The translations under genes and the position numbers were made by a program. This document shows, piece after piece, positions 8,643 to 17,303 of a stretch of 64,000 nt of DNA (within the stretch, counting starts at the first letter, position 1; each line of letters opens with the position of its first letter). The DNA is from Pseudoclavibacter sp. AY1F1 (GTDB lineage Bacteria; Actinomycetota; Actinomycetes; Actinomycetales; Microbacteriaceae). The stretch is taken from NCBI RefSeq assembly GCF_002931075.1, contig NZ_PSTQ01000008.1, positions 62,001-126,000 on the forward strand, written 5' to 3'. The notes under the pieces are model-generated. The model did no database searches. It had not been told where the DNA came from and saw only the letters and a program-made list of their open reading frames with translations.

Positions 8643-9488
8643 TTAGGGGCGATAGCTCCTGGGGCTGGCATGCCCAACCGCCGACATGGCGCGGGCGAGG
8701 GCGGACCCACCGCTGAAACCCGTGAGAGCGGCGATCTGGGAGATGGTGAGACCGGCACGTGAAGGGTCCCGCAACAGGTCTAGGGCGTGCAGGACCCGAG
8801 CATCCCGGACCGCGCGACGCACCGTCTGCCCGCGCTGCTGGAACTCGCGTTCGAGGTTCCTGAGCGAGACGTTGAGCTCGTTAGCGATGCTCCCTGCTGA
8901 GCAGTTGGGTTGCGTCGCATCGCGTCGGATCACCTGAAGGGCAAGCTCGTACGTGGATGGTCGCTCGGGGAACCGGATCTCGCCTTCGGAGTAGGCAAGC
9001 AGTTCACGAACCATGACTCGCGCCATGCGCTCGAGCGCTCTGGCGTCGAGGCTCGTCCCCGGATGCTTGTCGGCGAGCAGGGCAACGCCGAATCCGGTGA
9101 TGCCGGAGATCAGCGGTGAGGGTCTCAGGGAGAGCAGACCGTTGATCGCAACGTCGCTTTCGTCGCGGTTGCCTTCGCCGGCGGAGCCGATGAGGGAGAG
9201 CACTGTCGTCGGTGTCGTGACGTTGATCTCGAGCTTCGTCTCCTCGAGGTGCAGGAACCCGGCCCCCGCCTCGACCTGCAATTCGCGCTGTTCTTGGTTC
9301 GTGATGGTGACTGGCCCACCGTCGAGAACCACGGTGAGGCGGGAGGTGAGCGGTCGCTCGTGCATTCGCTGCACGACGGCTCGGCCTTCGCCGAGCGTGA
9401 GCTGCTGGACGGCGACGTGCGCGAACTGGAGAGAGCGGGTCGTTGTGACTCGGTGTGCTCCTTCTTGGAGCGGGAGCTGAGCCCACAC
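8643..9488 (-). CDS. AraC-family transcriptional regulator
   Basis: 281 residues. GTG 9488 is the first usable start, 8 bases after the panC stop, so translational coupling to panC is possible; no strong binding site is visible. The N-terminal about 150 residues form a sensor-like beta region. The C-terminal 100 residues carry two helix-turn-helix units (CSAGSIANELNVSLRNLEREF; ISQIAALTGFSGGSALARAM) as in AraC DNA-binding domains. The gene lies directly upstream of the secreted-protein gene 7589-8377. It differs in sequence from the AraC-like proteins at 47742, 49499 and 60556. Confidence 0.82.
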   Translation of the reverse strand: MWAQLPLQEGAHRVTTTRSLQFAHVAVQQLTLGEGRAVVQRMHERPLTSRLTVVLDGGPVTITNQEQRELQVEAGAGFLHLEETKLEINVTTPTTVLSLIGSAGEGNRDESDVAINGLLSLRPSPLISGITGFGVALLADKHPGTSLDARALERMARVMVRELLAYSEGEIRFPERPSTYELALQVIRRDATQPNCSAGSIANELNVSLRNLEREFQQRGQTVRRAVRDARVLHALDLLRDPSRAGLTISQIAALTGFSGGSALARAMSAVGHASPRSYRP

Positions 9489-9496
9489 GGTCGCGT

Positions 9497-10351
9497 CTAG
9501 CGGTACTCGCCGACGTAGGCGCTCATGTTGTCGATGAGGCGGGTCGTGCCGACTCGTGCCGCGACGAGCACAAGCGCCTTGCCTCGGTACGCCTCGTTGA
9601 CCAGCGCGAAGGTCTCGGGGTCGACGATGGAGACGTAGTCCATCTTGACGAGCTTCTCGTCCATGAGCGCACCCTGGGCGCCGGAGATCATCTCTCGGAT
9701 TCCGCGGTCGCCGTTGGATGCGGCTGCGGAGAGGGCGCGCACGAGGCTGAGCGCGGCGGCGCGTTCCTCGGTGGAGAGGTAGCGGTTGCGGCTGGAGAGC
9801 GCGAGGCCGTCGTCTTCGCGGATGATCGGTGCGCCGATGACGTTGATGTCGAGGTTGAGGTCGCGCACGAGTCGACGCACGAGGAACAGCTGCTGTGCGT
9901 CTTTCTCGCCGAAGACTGCGACGTTGGGGCGGACGATGTTGAAGAGCTTGGTGACGACGGTGAGGACGCCGTCGAAGTGCGCGAGGCGGTGGGCGGCTTC
10001 GAGGAGGCCCGCCGCGTAGCCGCCGACGACGCGCGTCTGCTTGACACCTTCGGGGTACATGTCGCTGACGGCGGGCGCGAACACGTAGTCGACTCCGGCT
10101 GCGTCGAGTTTCGCGAGGTCGTCGTCGAAGGTGCGCGGGTAGCGTTCGAAGTCTTCCCCAGGCGCGAACTGCATGGGGTTCACGAACACGGAGACGACGG
10201 TCTTGGTGGCGTTTCGCTTGGCGATGTCGACGAGCGAGAGGTGTCCGTCGTGGAGGGCGCCCATCGTGGGCACTAGCGCGATCGTGTCGGTTTTGCCGAC
10301 CTCACGGAGCACTTCTTTTGCTTCGGCGATCGTGGTCAGAACGTGTGGCAA
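9497..10351 (-). CDS. panC: Pantothenate synthetase
   Basis: 284 residues. The start is TTG 10351, fixed by a perfect AAGGAGGGG binding site 3-4 bases upstream. It condenses pantoate and beta-alanine with ATP to make pantothenate for CoA. Family motifs are present: VPTMGALHDGHLSLV near residue 28 (HxGH), FVNPMQFAPGEDFERYPR and the VFGEKDAQQL region. The length is normal. It lies 28 bases downstream of the DUF2520 gene in a panC / DUF2520 / PH-domain unit. Confidence 0.97.
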   Translation of the reverse strand: MPHVLTTIAEAKEVLREVGKTDTIALVPTMGALHDGHLSLVDIAKRNATKTVVSVFVNPMQFAPGEDFERYPRTFDDDLAKLDAAGVDYVFAPAVSDMYPEGVKQTRVVGGYAAGLLEAAHRLAHFDGVLTVVTKLFNIVRPNVAVFGEKDAQQLFLVRRLVRDLNLDINVIGAPIIREDDGLALSSRNRYLSTEERAAALSLVRALSAAASNGDRGIREMISGAQGALMDEKLVKMDYVSIVDPETFALVNEAYRGKALVLVAARVGTTRLIDNMSAYVGEYR

Positions 10352-10379
10352 GACCCCTCCTTGGAACCTGCGGCTGCCG

Positions 10380-11117
10380 CTACGAGCGCGGGTCCGCCTC
10401 AGGAAGCGTACCGTCGAGCGGGTCGAGCCGCTGCGGGTTGGCGTCGGCGAGGGCGTTGTCGGCGGCGGAGCGGACGAGGCTGGAGAGCATGAAGCCCGGG
10501 TTTTCGACGCCGATTCCGGTGAGCAGCTCGGTCGCCTGTTTGACGATGGAGCGAGTGAATTCGGTTGCTGTGTTCAGGGCTTCTGCGTAGGTCGGCCTGT
10601 CCTGTTCGGCGATGACGACGGGTTCTGCGCCGAGTTCGACGACGAGGGCCTGCGCGATGGGGAGCACCGGGCGTGGTGCGGTCACCGCGCACCAGGCTTC
10701 CTTGAGCCGGTGCAGGTCGAGGCTTGTGCCGGTGATCTCGATCGCGGGATGCACGGCGAGCGGGATCACGCCCCGGTCGAGGGCTGTGCCCAGGACTGCG
10801 GTACCCCGGCCGGCGATGGTGTGCAGGACGAGTTGCCCGGCCACCCACGCCTTGGTTTCGGAGAGCTCGAGCACGCGCGCTTCGATCTCGTGGTCCTCGT
10901 AGGCGAGGATCACGAGTTCGCTGCGCTCGATCGCCTGGCGCTGCGTGAGCTGGGGCGCGCCGGGGAGCATCGCGGATGCACGCTCGGTGGCTTCGTCAGA
11001 GTCGGTTGCGACGCCCACCAGGGCGTGGCCGGCCCCGGCGAGGGCGGTCGCGACGATCAGTCCCGTGGGCGAGTCACCCACGAGTCCGATCCCAAGGCGT
11101 CCTTCGCGGCCGCTCAT
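10380..11117 (-). CDS. Rossmann-like / DUF2520 protein
   Basis: 245 residues from ATG 11117, which overlaps the stop of the PH-domain gene (ATGA). The N-terminus resembles a Rossmann nucleotide-binding fold (IGLVGDSPTGLIVATAL). The C-terminal half matches the DUF2520 helical region (VHPAIEITGTSLDLHRLKEA). In actinobacteria such proteins are often encoded beside panC and have been proposed to act in pantoate or CoA metabolism as ketopantoate-reductase-like enzymes. That role is inference from context and fold. Confidence 0.82.
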   Translation of the reverse strand: MSGREGRLGIGLVGDSPTGLIVATALAGAGHALVGVATDSDEATERASAMLPGAPQLTQRQAIERSELVILAYEDHEIEARVLELSETKAWVAGQLVLHTIAGRGTAVLGTALDRGVIPLAVHPAIEITGTSLDLHRLKEAWCAVTAPRPVLPIAQALVVELGAEPVVIAEQDRPTYAEALNTATEFTRSIVKQATELLTGIGVENPGFMLSSLVRSAADNALADANPQRLDPLDGTLPEADPRS

Positions 11118-13735
11118 GCGTCACCCTCTGGCAGCTGCTGCTCGCGCGGCAGATCGGCGGTGGCTGGCGGCAGGATGCCATTCTGGCGCTGTTCGCGGAG
11201 CTGACGCCGAGTGAGCGGTTGCGGAGCTCCGTCTGCGGCAGGAGTGACCGGAGCTGGCGCAGCGGGCGATGCTGGTGCAGCAGACGGAGCCGGCGCAGCA
11301 GACGGAGCCGGCGCAGCAGACGGAGCCGGCGCAGCAGACGGAGCCGGCGGCGTTTCAACGACCGGCGGCGGGCCCTGGACTGCCGGGGCGGCCTGCACCG
11401 GGGCGGGCCCGATTGTGGCCGGAGCCTGGATCGGCGTCGGCGTGGTGTCGATCGCCGAGTCTGGTGTGGCCGGTGGTGCGGCGACTGGTTCCCAGGAGAC
11501 TGGCGCCCAGGCGCCAGTTGCGGGCGCTCCCGGCACTGGCCCGATGGGTGACGACGAGGCGGCACCGTCCCGCGCAGGCGGGACCGGAGCAGAGACAGAG
11601 GACGGCGCCGTCGACCACGCCGGGGTGCTCGGAGCGGTAGGAGCTGGTGCGCTCGTGGTGGTTTCAGCGACAGCTGCTGGCGCAGAAGCTACTGGCGCAC
11701 CGGCTGCTGCCGGAGCTCCTGGCGCCGACCCGAATTGGGCGGGGATCCGCGACAGGTCCGGCTCGGACGTTGCCTGCTGCGTGGCGTGCGGTTGGGCGAC
11801 GGGTGGCGTCGACGTTGCTTGCACCCCGCTCTGGGCGAGCGCGTGCTGGTACTCGCGTTCTGCCTGCAGGACGGCGATCGTCTGGCTGTCGACGGGGATG
11901 CCACGTGACTGGGCGTCGGCGACGCGCATCCGTGCGGTTGCGATGGCACTGAGCGTCGCGGCTTCGCGCCAGCGGTGGGACGAGTCGAGACTCGCCGCAC
12001 GGATGGCGACGGCGGACACGTCGTCGAAGAGGCGGATGCCGATGTTGCCGTCGACCATGCCGATGCGCGTTGTCACACCGATTCCGAGCACGGTGTGGGC
12101 GTGGAGGTTGACGACGTTGGCGAAGTAGCCGATTGGTCCGCGGTCGAGGCCGATGGACTGCATCCGCTCGGCCGGGATGATCGTGAGTTTGCGCGACCAG
12201 GCGCCGAAGCGCAGGTAGAGCGCCCGGTTGTCGAGGCGGAAGCCGTGACGCTTCCAGGAGAAGGGGCGCATCCAGGCGGCTCGCTTGGGCGCGGTGACGA
12301 AGTAGTCGTCGTTGCCCTTGCTGTACATGCCGAGTTCGATGAGGCGACGTACTTCGTCGTCGACGAGCATCGGCAGAAGGAGCGCGAGCACACGCTCGGT
12401 CTCGGCGCGCGTACCGACGGGGAGGACGAGGTTGCGGGTGAGCGCGGCCTGGTTCTGCGAGCCGTCGGATGACACCTGCTCGGTGCCGGCGCGGGTGATG
12501 CGGACCATCCACCAGTCGAAGGGACGCCAGAAGAGCGGCTGCGAGACCTGCACGGCGTGGATACGGCCGGGTGGGACCGTGTCGTTGCTCGTGGTGAGGA
12601 GGCCTCGGCCGACGCGGACGCCGTCTGGTGTGGCCGCGATGCTGTAGTTGAGCGAGGGCAGGATCTGGCCGACGGTGACGGCGAAGAACACGGCGCCGAG
12701 GGGCAAGATCGAGAAGAGCAGCCACCAGAAACCGAACGTGAAGGTCACGATGAGTCCGGCGACGAGCGCGACGATGATCACGATGAGCCACGGGTTGACG
12801 AGGTTGGCGACGACGAGGCGCCACGGTGGGAGGCGAACAACCGACTGCGGCGCTGCCTCCCCGGGCGCGAGTTCCGGGCTCGTGAGCTCTTCCACCCGCT
12901 GGGCGAAGAACTCGGATGCCCGCGTGCGGAGCTGCTCGGCGGTCGGCGGCTTCTGCTCGACCGGTGTACCACCGCTCGAGCGGGCGTCGGCGAACTGGCC
13001 GACGCCGTCGGCCGAGGCCAAGCCCTGCCCCTGCCCCTGCCCCTGCCCGGCGGGCGTGTGAGCCTGCGCCTGGCGCTCGTTGCGCTTGGCTCCGGATGCG
13101 CGCTGCAGGATGCCGGCACGGATGCCGTCGGCGTCGCGGGTGCGCACGTAGATGAGTTGGATGTTCGCGTTCTCGCCGGCGACGCCGATCTCGATCTTCG
13201 AGGCACCGACGATGCGGGCGATGAGCGGGCGTTGAATGTTGATGTCCTGCACGCGGTCGAGCCGCGCCTGGCGGCTCTTGCGGAAGAGCACTCCGCTCTG
13301 CAGCTCGATGGTGGTGTCGCTGACTCTGAACTGCGCGAAGCGCCAGGAGAGGTAGCTGAAGAGGCCGATCAGGATGATGACGAGCAGGGTGCCGATGGCG
13401 GCCCAGAGCAGCCAGGTCTGGTTCTGGAAGACCATCGAGGTCGGGTCGTACTCGTTGTAGTTGTACTCGTCGAGCTGCGGGAAGAGGAAGCTCGTGATGG
13501 TCTGCCAGGACTGGTTGATGAGGAACGCGCCGATGGCGATGACGAACACGCCGACGCGAAGGAGCGGCGTGAGCGGGTGGAGCCTGTGCCACTCGCCGTC
13601 GATGAGGTCGGAGCCCTGACCGAGCGCGGGTCCGGGAGGCGGGCCGCCAATCGGTGCCCCGAAGGGCGCCTGTGGTGCTGGCGGGGGCGTTCCTGGCTGT
13701 TGGTTCCAGTTCCCTGGAGGGGTTGGCGCGCTCAT
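11114..13735 (-). CDS. Large bacterial PH-domain (bPH2) membrane protein with Pro/Ala tail
   Basis: 873 residues from ATG 13735. An N-terminal Pro/Gly-rich segment precedes two pairs of membrane helices (about 60-130 and 310-360). Each pair is followed by bPH2 (DUF304/YdbT-like) beta domains, for example VSDTTIELQSGVLFRKSRQA, with a third near GFRLDNRALYLRFGAWSRK. A (GQ)n stretch lies near 233. The last about 250 residues are low-complexity Ala/Pro/Ser, including four near-identical SAAPAP units coded by an 18-bp DNA repeat. It forms an overlapping unit with the smaller PH protein upstream and DUF2520 downstream. The function is unknown. Confidence 0.85.
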   Translation of the reverse strand: MSAPTPPGNWNQQPGTPPPAPQAPFGAPIGGPPPGPALGQGSDLIDGEWHRLHPLTPLLRVGVFVIAIGAFLINQSWQTITSFLFPQLDEYNYNEYDPTSMVFQNQTWLLWAAIGTLLVIILIGLFSYLSWRFAQFRVSDTTIELQSGVLFRKSRQARLDRVQDINIQRPLIARIVGASKIEIGVAGENANIQLIYVRTRDADGIRAGILQRASGAKRNERQAQAHTPAGQGQGQGQGLASADGVGQFADARSSGGTPVEQKPPTAEQLRTRASEFFAQRVEELTSPELAPGEAAPQSVVRLPPWRLVVANLVNPWLIVIIVALVAGLIVTFTFGFWWLLFSILPLGAVFFAVTVGQILPSLNYSIAATPDGVRVGRGLLTTSNDTVPPGRIHAVQVSQPLFWRPFDWWMVRITRAGTEQVSSDGSQNQAALTRNLVLPVGTRAETERVLALLLPMLVDDEVRRLIELGMYSKGNDDYFVTAPKRAAWMRPFSWKRHGFRLDNRALYLRFGAWSRKLTIIPAERMQSIGLDRGPIGYFANVVNLHAHTVLGIGVTTRIGMVDGNIGIRLFDDVSAVAIRAASLDSSHRWREAATLSAIATARMRVADAQSRGIPVDSQTIAVLQAEREYQHALAQSGVQATSTPPVAQPHATQQATSEPDLSRIPAQFGSAPGAPAAAGAPVASAPAAVAETTTSAPAPTAPSTPAWSTAPSSVSAPVPPARDGAASSSPIGPVPGAPATGAWAPVSWEPVAAPPATPDSAIDTTPTPIQAPATIGPAPVQAAPAVQGPPPVVETPPAPSAAPAPSAAPAPSAAPAPSAAPASPAAPAPVTPAADGAPQPLTRRQLREQRQNGILPPATADLPREQQLPEGDA
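11275..11346. repeat. 18-bp tandem repeat, four units, inside the PH-domain gene
   Basis: Four units of gcgcagcagacggagccg in a row, the first with one change. Each unit encodes six residues of the Ala/Pro/Ser tail on the minus strand. Copy number may vary between strains. Confidence 0.9.
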
Positions 13736-14220
13736 CAGAGCCCAGCTCGGCGAGTCTCAGCGAGTGCGACGAGGTCGTCTCGGAGCTTTTCCGCGTCCTG
13801 CCAGCCGAGGCCGGGGATCGTCACGTTGGTGACGGCGGCCGCGGTCACCACCTTGAGTGAGGAGAGCCCGAAGATTCGCGTGAGCGGACCGCGCTGGATG
13901 TCGACGAGCTGCAGGCGACCGTACGGGATTGCGACCATGCGGCTCCAGAAGAGGCCGCGGCGGAAGACGAGGTCGTCCTGACGTAGCTGGTAGCCGATGG
14001 CGCGCACGCGTCGCCATTCGAACGGGATGGAGATGAGGATCGCGAGGAGCCCGACGCCGGGGAACACGACAACCCATTTGGGCACTTCGGGAATCACGAG
14101 GATGGCGATGACGCCCGCGAGCGCGACCAGGCCCCAGAAGAAGGCGGAGATCAGTTCCGACCAGATGTACTTGGGCGACACCCTGCGCCATTGCACGGTG
14201 GTGTGGTCTAGCGCGGTCAT
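13735..14220 (-). CDS. Small bacterial PH-domain (bPH2) membrane protein
   Basis: 161 residues from ATG 14220, with GAGGGGG upstream. Two hydrophobic helices (about 23-65; FFWGLVALAGVIAILVIP) precede one bPH2 domain (YQLRQDDLVFRRGLFW; VAIPYGRLQLVDIQRGPL). Its stop overlaps the start of the large PH-domain gene. Paired small and large bPH2 genes are the YdbS/YdbT arrangement of Gram-positive bacteria. A membrane-associated complex is inferred; the activity is unknown. Confidence 0.87.
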   Translation of the reverse strand: MTALDHTTVQWRRVSPKYIWSELISAFFWGLVALAGVIAILVIPEVPKWVVVFPGVGLLAILISIPFEWRRVRAIGYQLRQDDLVFRRGLFWSRMVAIPYGRLQLVDIQRGPLTRIFGLSSLKVVTAAAVTNVTIPGLGWQDAEKLRDDLVALAETRRAGL

Positions 14221-14326
14221 GCTGCCCCCTCATTGCGACGACTCGTCATGCAACTACCGTAGCGAGTACCGCCGACATCACGGGTGGGCGTGGCGGGCGT
14301 CGACAGAACTGACCAGTGCTTGGGGG

Positions 14327-14911
14327 TCAGCAGGTCGGCGCGACGAGTGCTTTGACGAACGCTGCCGACTGGTAGGCGTACATCCACGCCCAGTTGGAGT
14401 CTTCGATGCCCGCGCCGTCGTCGGTGGCGAGTACTCCCCCGCCGAGGCAGTCGGTGAAGATCATGCGTGCGCGGGAGATGTGGGTGACGTTTGTCACGAT
14501 CATGACGCTCTCCCACCCTTCGGCTGCCGCGAGTCGTTTCACCATGAGCGCCTCGCCTGCTGTGGTGAAGGGTTCGGGGATGAGGCAGCGCGTGACTGAG
14601 CTGTCCGGCCCTGTCGTCGCATCCGGCGCGCAGGCTCCGATGTTGATGGCCGAGTCGATGCCGTAGTCGTCGACCGCGATGACGATCGTGTCGCTGTAGC
14701 CGTCGGCGACCAGCTGCTGAGCGGCCTGGATGCGCGCCTCGCGTGGGGGCCCGAGCACGATGATGGCGTCGACTTCTCGCGGTTCGTCTGTTGATGGAAA
14801 GACGAACAGCGGGAGTCCGGCCACCACGACGGCGACAACGAGGGCCAGCGCGATGCATGCGATCGTGATCGCGCGTCGCGCTGGCCCTCGTCTGTGTTCC
14901 TTCACCAGCAC
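14327..14911 (-). CDS. YdcF/SanA-type (DUF218) membrane-anchored protein
   Basis: 194 residues from GTG 14911; GTG 14905 is equally possible and neither has a clear binding site. One N-terminal transmembrane helix (about 14-37) is followed by a DUF218 fold: DAIIVLGPPREARIQAA, DTIVIAVDD and an SVMIVTNVTHISRARMIF segment. ElyC, SanA and YdcF are family members linked to envelope integrity. The C-terminus ends in Cys. The gene follows the 47-codon signal-only gene by 59 bases on the same strand. Confidence 0.78.
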   Translation of the reverse strand: MLVKEHRRGPARRAITIACIALALVVAVVVAGLPLFVFPSTDEPREVDAIIVLGPPREARIQAAQQLVADGYSDTIVIAVDDYGIDSAINIGACAPDATTGPDSSVTRCLIPEPFTTAGEALMVKRLAAAEGWESVMIVTNVTHISRARMIFTDCLGGGVLATDDGAGIEDSNWAWMYAYQSAAFVKALVAPTC

Positions 14912-14970
14912 AGGCTACGGGAGCGGCACGAATTCACTGCGGCGCGCTCCCGTCCCTGTTCGTGAACGGA

Positions 14971-15114
14971 TCAGCCGGGTGCCTCGTTGGACGCGGCCTG
15001 CGCCGGCGCCGCGATGGATACCGCGATGATCGGTGCGACCCAGGCTGCTGCGCCGAGAACTCGGCGACGATCGGCCCACGTTTCAGGCCGCTTCTCGTTT
15101 TCGTCAGCTGACAT
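14971..15114 (-). CDS. 47-residue signal-only RR-x7-W-x2-P protein
   Basis: A short ORF from ATG 15114, preceded by AAGGGGGA at good spacing. The N-terminus has R16-R17, W25 and P28, then a hydrophobic run ending PAQAAS, so the whole family signature is intact. After the likely cleavage site only about seven residues remain (ASNEAPG) before a TGA. It is either a family member that lost its mature domain or a gene whose product is a very short secreted peptide. The binding site and conserved signal argue that the reading frame is still under selection or was lost recently. Confidence 0.68.
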   Translation of the reverse strand: MSADENEKRPETWADRRRVLGAAAWVAPIIAVSIAAPAQAASNEAPG

Positions 15115-15460
15115 GTCTGTTCCCCCTTGCTTCCGAAGCGAAGAAGTAGATTCCCCCGCTTCGTTCCGGTCGGCGACTGACCCCCGTCGTGAGCCGACCT
15201 CGTGAGCTTTCACGCTAACCCGACAGGTGCGGTCTGTGCGGGGGCAGAACTTCCCTGTGGATGCTTTGGGCCGCAAGTCTGCGGAAACGGACAAGCGGGG
15301 CGGGTGGAGAACACGCTCCGCCCGCCCGGTCAGTGCACGACAGCCGTCGAGACGCTGCCGGTCACCTTCTCGCGGTGGAAGGAACGCACGAAGATGGCCG
15401 CGTCCGAAAACAGGCATTCGGGCTTCTGGTGGCGTGCGCCGAGGCGAATACGATGGGCGC
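15115..15460. other. Divergent intergenic region
   Basis: About 345 bases between the divergent 47-codon gene and the membrane-protein gene. It contains a hairpin at 15298-15327 (gggcgggtggag paired with ctccgcccgccc, one G-T pair). Open frames crossing the region lack binding sites and typical composition. No gene was seen. Confidence 0.45.
15298..15327. terminator. Terminator-like hairpin without an obvious upstream gene
   Basis: A 12-bp GC-rich stem with a 6-base loop. No convincing gene ends just before it on either strand, so it may be a remnant or an attenuator. Confidence 0.4.
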
Positions 15461-16153
15461 ATGAATAGCCCGCGGTTCCCCGCCGCTCGCAGCCGACTGC
15501 TCGACACCCTCGACCGGCGGCTCCCTGCCACGCTGGTCGCGCATCCGCTGCTCTGGAATTGGGCTTGGTTTGTTGTCTTCGGGACGCTGACCGTCGTTGG
15601 CTGGCTCGCCGACTGGCCGATGGCGGTGTGGGTGGCCGTCATGGTTGTGGGGTCGTTGCCAGCGCTCACCACCACCGTCGCCCTCCTGCTGCACACCCCA
15701 CGCAGCCACCTCGATGCGCACGATTCGGTCTTCGGTCACTTCTTCGTGCGCTTCGTGACGCTCATCGTCGGTTTTGTTGCCTGGACCGTCTCGGTCGTGA
15801 TGAGCGCGAGCCTCTCCTCGATGCTGCAGCTCATCGCGGAGAACCGTGAGGACGAGATCACCTTCTCCGGGGTTCAGCTGTTCGCCGGCCTCATGCTCCC
15901 CGTGGTGCTGGCCATCTGGCTGGCTTTCCTCTTGCGGTGCGCGTGGTTCCTGGCGAAGCTGCGGGGCTGGCGGGAACACCCCTCTCCTGAGCGGTCGCGG
16001 GTTCCGGATGCGTTCCTCGCGAACCGGCCGGGGTTGCGTTCCGTGGTGGTCGGGTTGGCGCATCCTGGCGCGCTGATCGCGACGGCCGGCCTGTCGTCCG
16101 CCGCAGTGCTGACGGAAGAAGCAATGCGCCTGACGCTCGACATCTTCTTCTGA
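15461..16153 (+). CDS. Membrane protein of unknown function
   Basis: 230 residues from ATG 15461. Four to five hydrophobic helices are visible (WNWAWFVVFGTLTVVGWLA, VWVAVMVVGSLPALTTTVALLL, FVRFVTLIVGFVAWTVSVVM, LFAGLMLPVVLAIWLAFLL and a C-terminal one). No family motif was recognised. The longer open frame upstream lacks a binding site. It is convergent with the acyltransferase gene that follows. Confidence 0.65.
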   Translation: MNSPRFPAARSRLLDTLDRRLPATLVAHPLLWNWAWFVVFGTLTVVGWLADWPMAVWVAVMVVGSLPALTTTVALLLHTPRSHLDAHDSVFGHFFVRFVTLIVGFVAWTVSVVMSASLSSMLQLIAENREDEITFSGVQLFAGLMLPVVLAIWLAFLLRCAWFLAKLRGWREHPSPERSRVPDAFLANRPGLRSVVVGLAHPGALIATAGLSSAAVLTEEAMRLTLDIFF

Positions 16154-16154
16154 C

Positions 16155-16185
16155 GGCAAGGCCGACCCGATGGCCGGGGCTTGCC
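16155..16185. terminator. Possible terminator between convergent genes
   Basis: An imperfect inverted repeat (ggcaaggcc with ggcc...cttgcc) lies in the 30 bases between two convergent stops. Confidence 0.35.
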
Positions 16186-17258
16186 TAGTCCTGGTCGCGG
16201 GGCGGGCGGTGTAGCGCGGACCGCGCCTTCCGCGGAGAGGCCCTGGCCGGAACGAGGTGCCGCAGTCGCATAGCCGGCTCTTCGACGCCCTTCCAGGACA
16301 GCCAGGCGAGCGGGAGCGTGCAGGCGAGTGCGAGCAGGGCGCTCAGCCACGGCCCGAGCGCCTGGGCGCCGGCGAGGACCAGCAGCTGCTGCACGGGCCA
16401 CGCCCAGATGTAGAGGCCGTAGGAGATGTCGTTGTCTCGCCCGATTGGGATGCGCATCCGCGCCCCAAGCCAGAGCAGCGCGAATCCGTATGGCAGCTGC
16501 CCGTAGTGCTCGGCCAGACCGAGCGCGGCGAGGCCACCGAGCAACACCAGGGCAGCCATGAACGGCCACCAGGTGAGGCGGATGCGGTCGGACAGGAAGT
16601 AGAGCAGCATCCCTGCGAGGAAGAAGACGCCAAGGCGTAGCACGTTGACCACGACGAGTTGCGTGACGGCGAGGGGGCCGAGCGCGATGGGTTGGAGCGC
16701 GATCACAACGATGAGCAGGGCCGCCAGGACCCAGACCGCGTGCTTCCGTAGCAACGGAACTGTAAGTATGAGCGCCGCGAAGACGTAGGCGGCGAACTCG
16801 TAGACCAAGGTCCAGAGGGAGCCGTTCCAGATGTCGGCGAGGGGCACATTCTGCAGCGTGGCATCGATGCCGGTCTGCTGGATCGAGAGTGCGAAGTTGG
16901 AGAGGACGTAGCTCAGGGCACTGCCGAACTCGTACCGCTCCCCTGCCCAGGCCGCCGCGATCGGAACCACGATGAAGGCTGTGACGAACAGGCAGGCCCA
17001 GAACGCAGGCAGGATGCGCAGCGCTCGTCGCCAGAGGAAGCCGGGCAGCACGGTGCGCATCCGGGATCCTGCGATCAGGTATCCCGAGACCGCGAAGAAC
17101 CCGTTGACCGCCCAAGTGCCGAGCTCCGGGAACGGACTGTTCTCGAACCCCCCGATCGTCCACGCATGGCCGAGGATCACTGCAGCCGCGAGGCACAGGC
17201 GCAGAAAGTTCAGTGAGTTGTCGCGCGTGGAGAGCGCTTCGCGGAGCGTGGGTGGCAC
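16185..17258 (-). CDS. Acyltransferase family 3 membrane protein
   Basis: About 357 residues from GTG 17258; an upstream extension to 17366 is open but reads through the likely promoter of the divergent gene and is Arg-rich, so it was not used. It has ten or so transmembrane helices. The acyltransferase-3 pattern is visible: NSLNFLRLCLAAAVILGHAW at the start, then FAVSGYLIAGSRM. Such enzymes O-acetylate or acylate extracytoplasmic sugars. It is one of three acyltransferases at the left end of the polysaccharide locus. Confidence 0.85.
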   Translation of the reverse strand: MPPTLREALSTRDNSLNFLRLCLAAAVILGHAWTIGGFENSPFPELGTWAVNGFFAVSGYLIAGSRMRTVLPGFLWRRALRILPAFWACLFVTAFIVVPIAAAWAGERYEFGSALSYVLSNFALSIQQTGIDATLQNVPLADIWNGSLWTLVYEFAAYVFAALILTVPLLRKHAVWVLAALLIVVIALQPIALGPLAVTQLVVVNVLRLGVFFLAGMLLYFLSDRIRLTWWPFMAALVLLGGLAALGLAEHYGQLPYGFALLWLGARMRIPIGRDNDISYGLYIWAWPVQQLLVLAGAQALGPWLSALLALACTLPLAWLSWKGVEEPAMRLRHLVPARASPRKARSALHRPPRDQD

Positions 17259-17303
17259 GGGCGCGAGCCTAGCGGGCGCGCACCTGAGCAAGGCGACGCG
17301 GCT

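Noticed and set aside
11275-11346. Tandem repeats considered as a CRISPR or origin iteron array
   Set aside because: The 18-bp units have no spacers and are in frame within the Pro/Ala tail of the PH-domain protein, so they are coding repeats.
15202-15468. Possible small Cys-containing protein
   Set aside because: No binding site and no conserved feature; it lies in the divergent intergenic region and crosses a hairpin.
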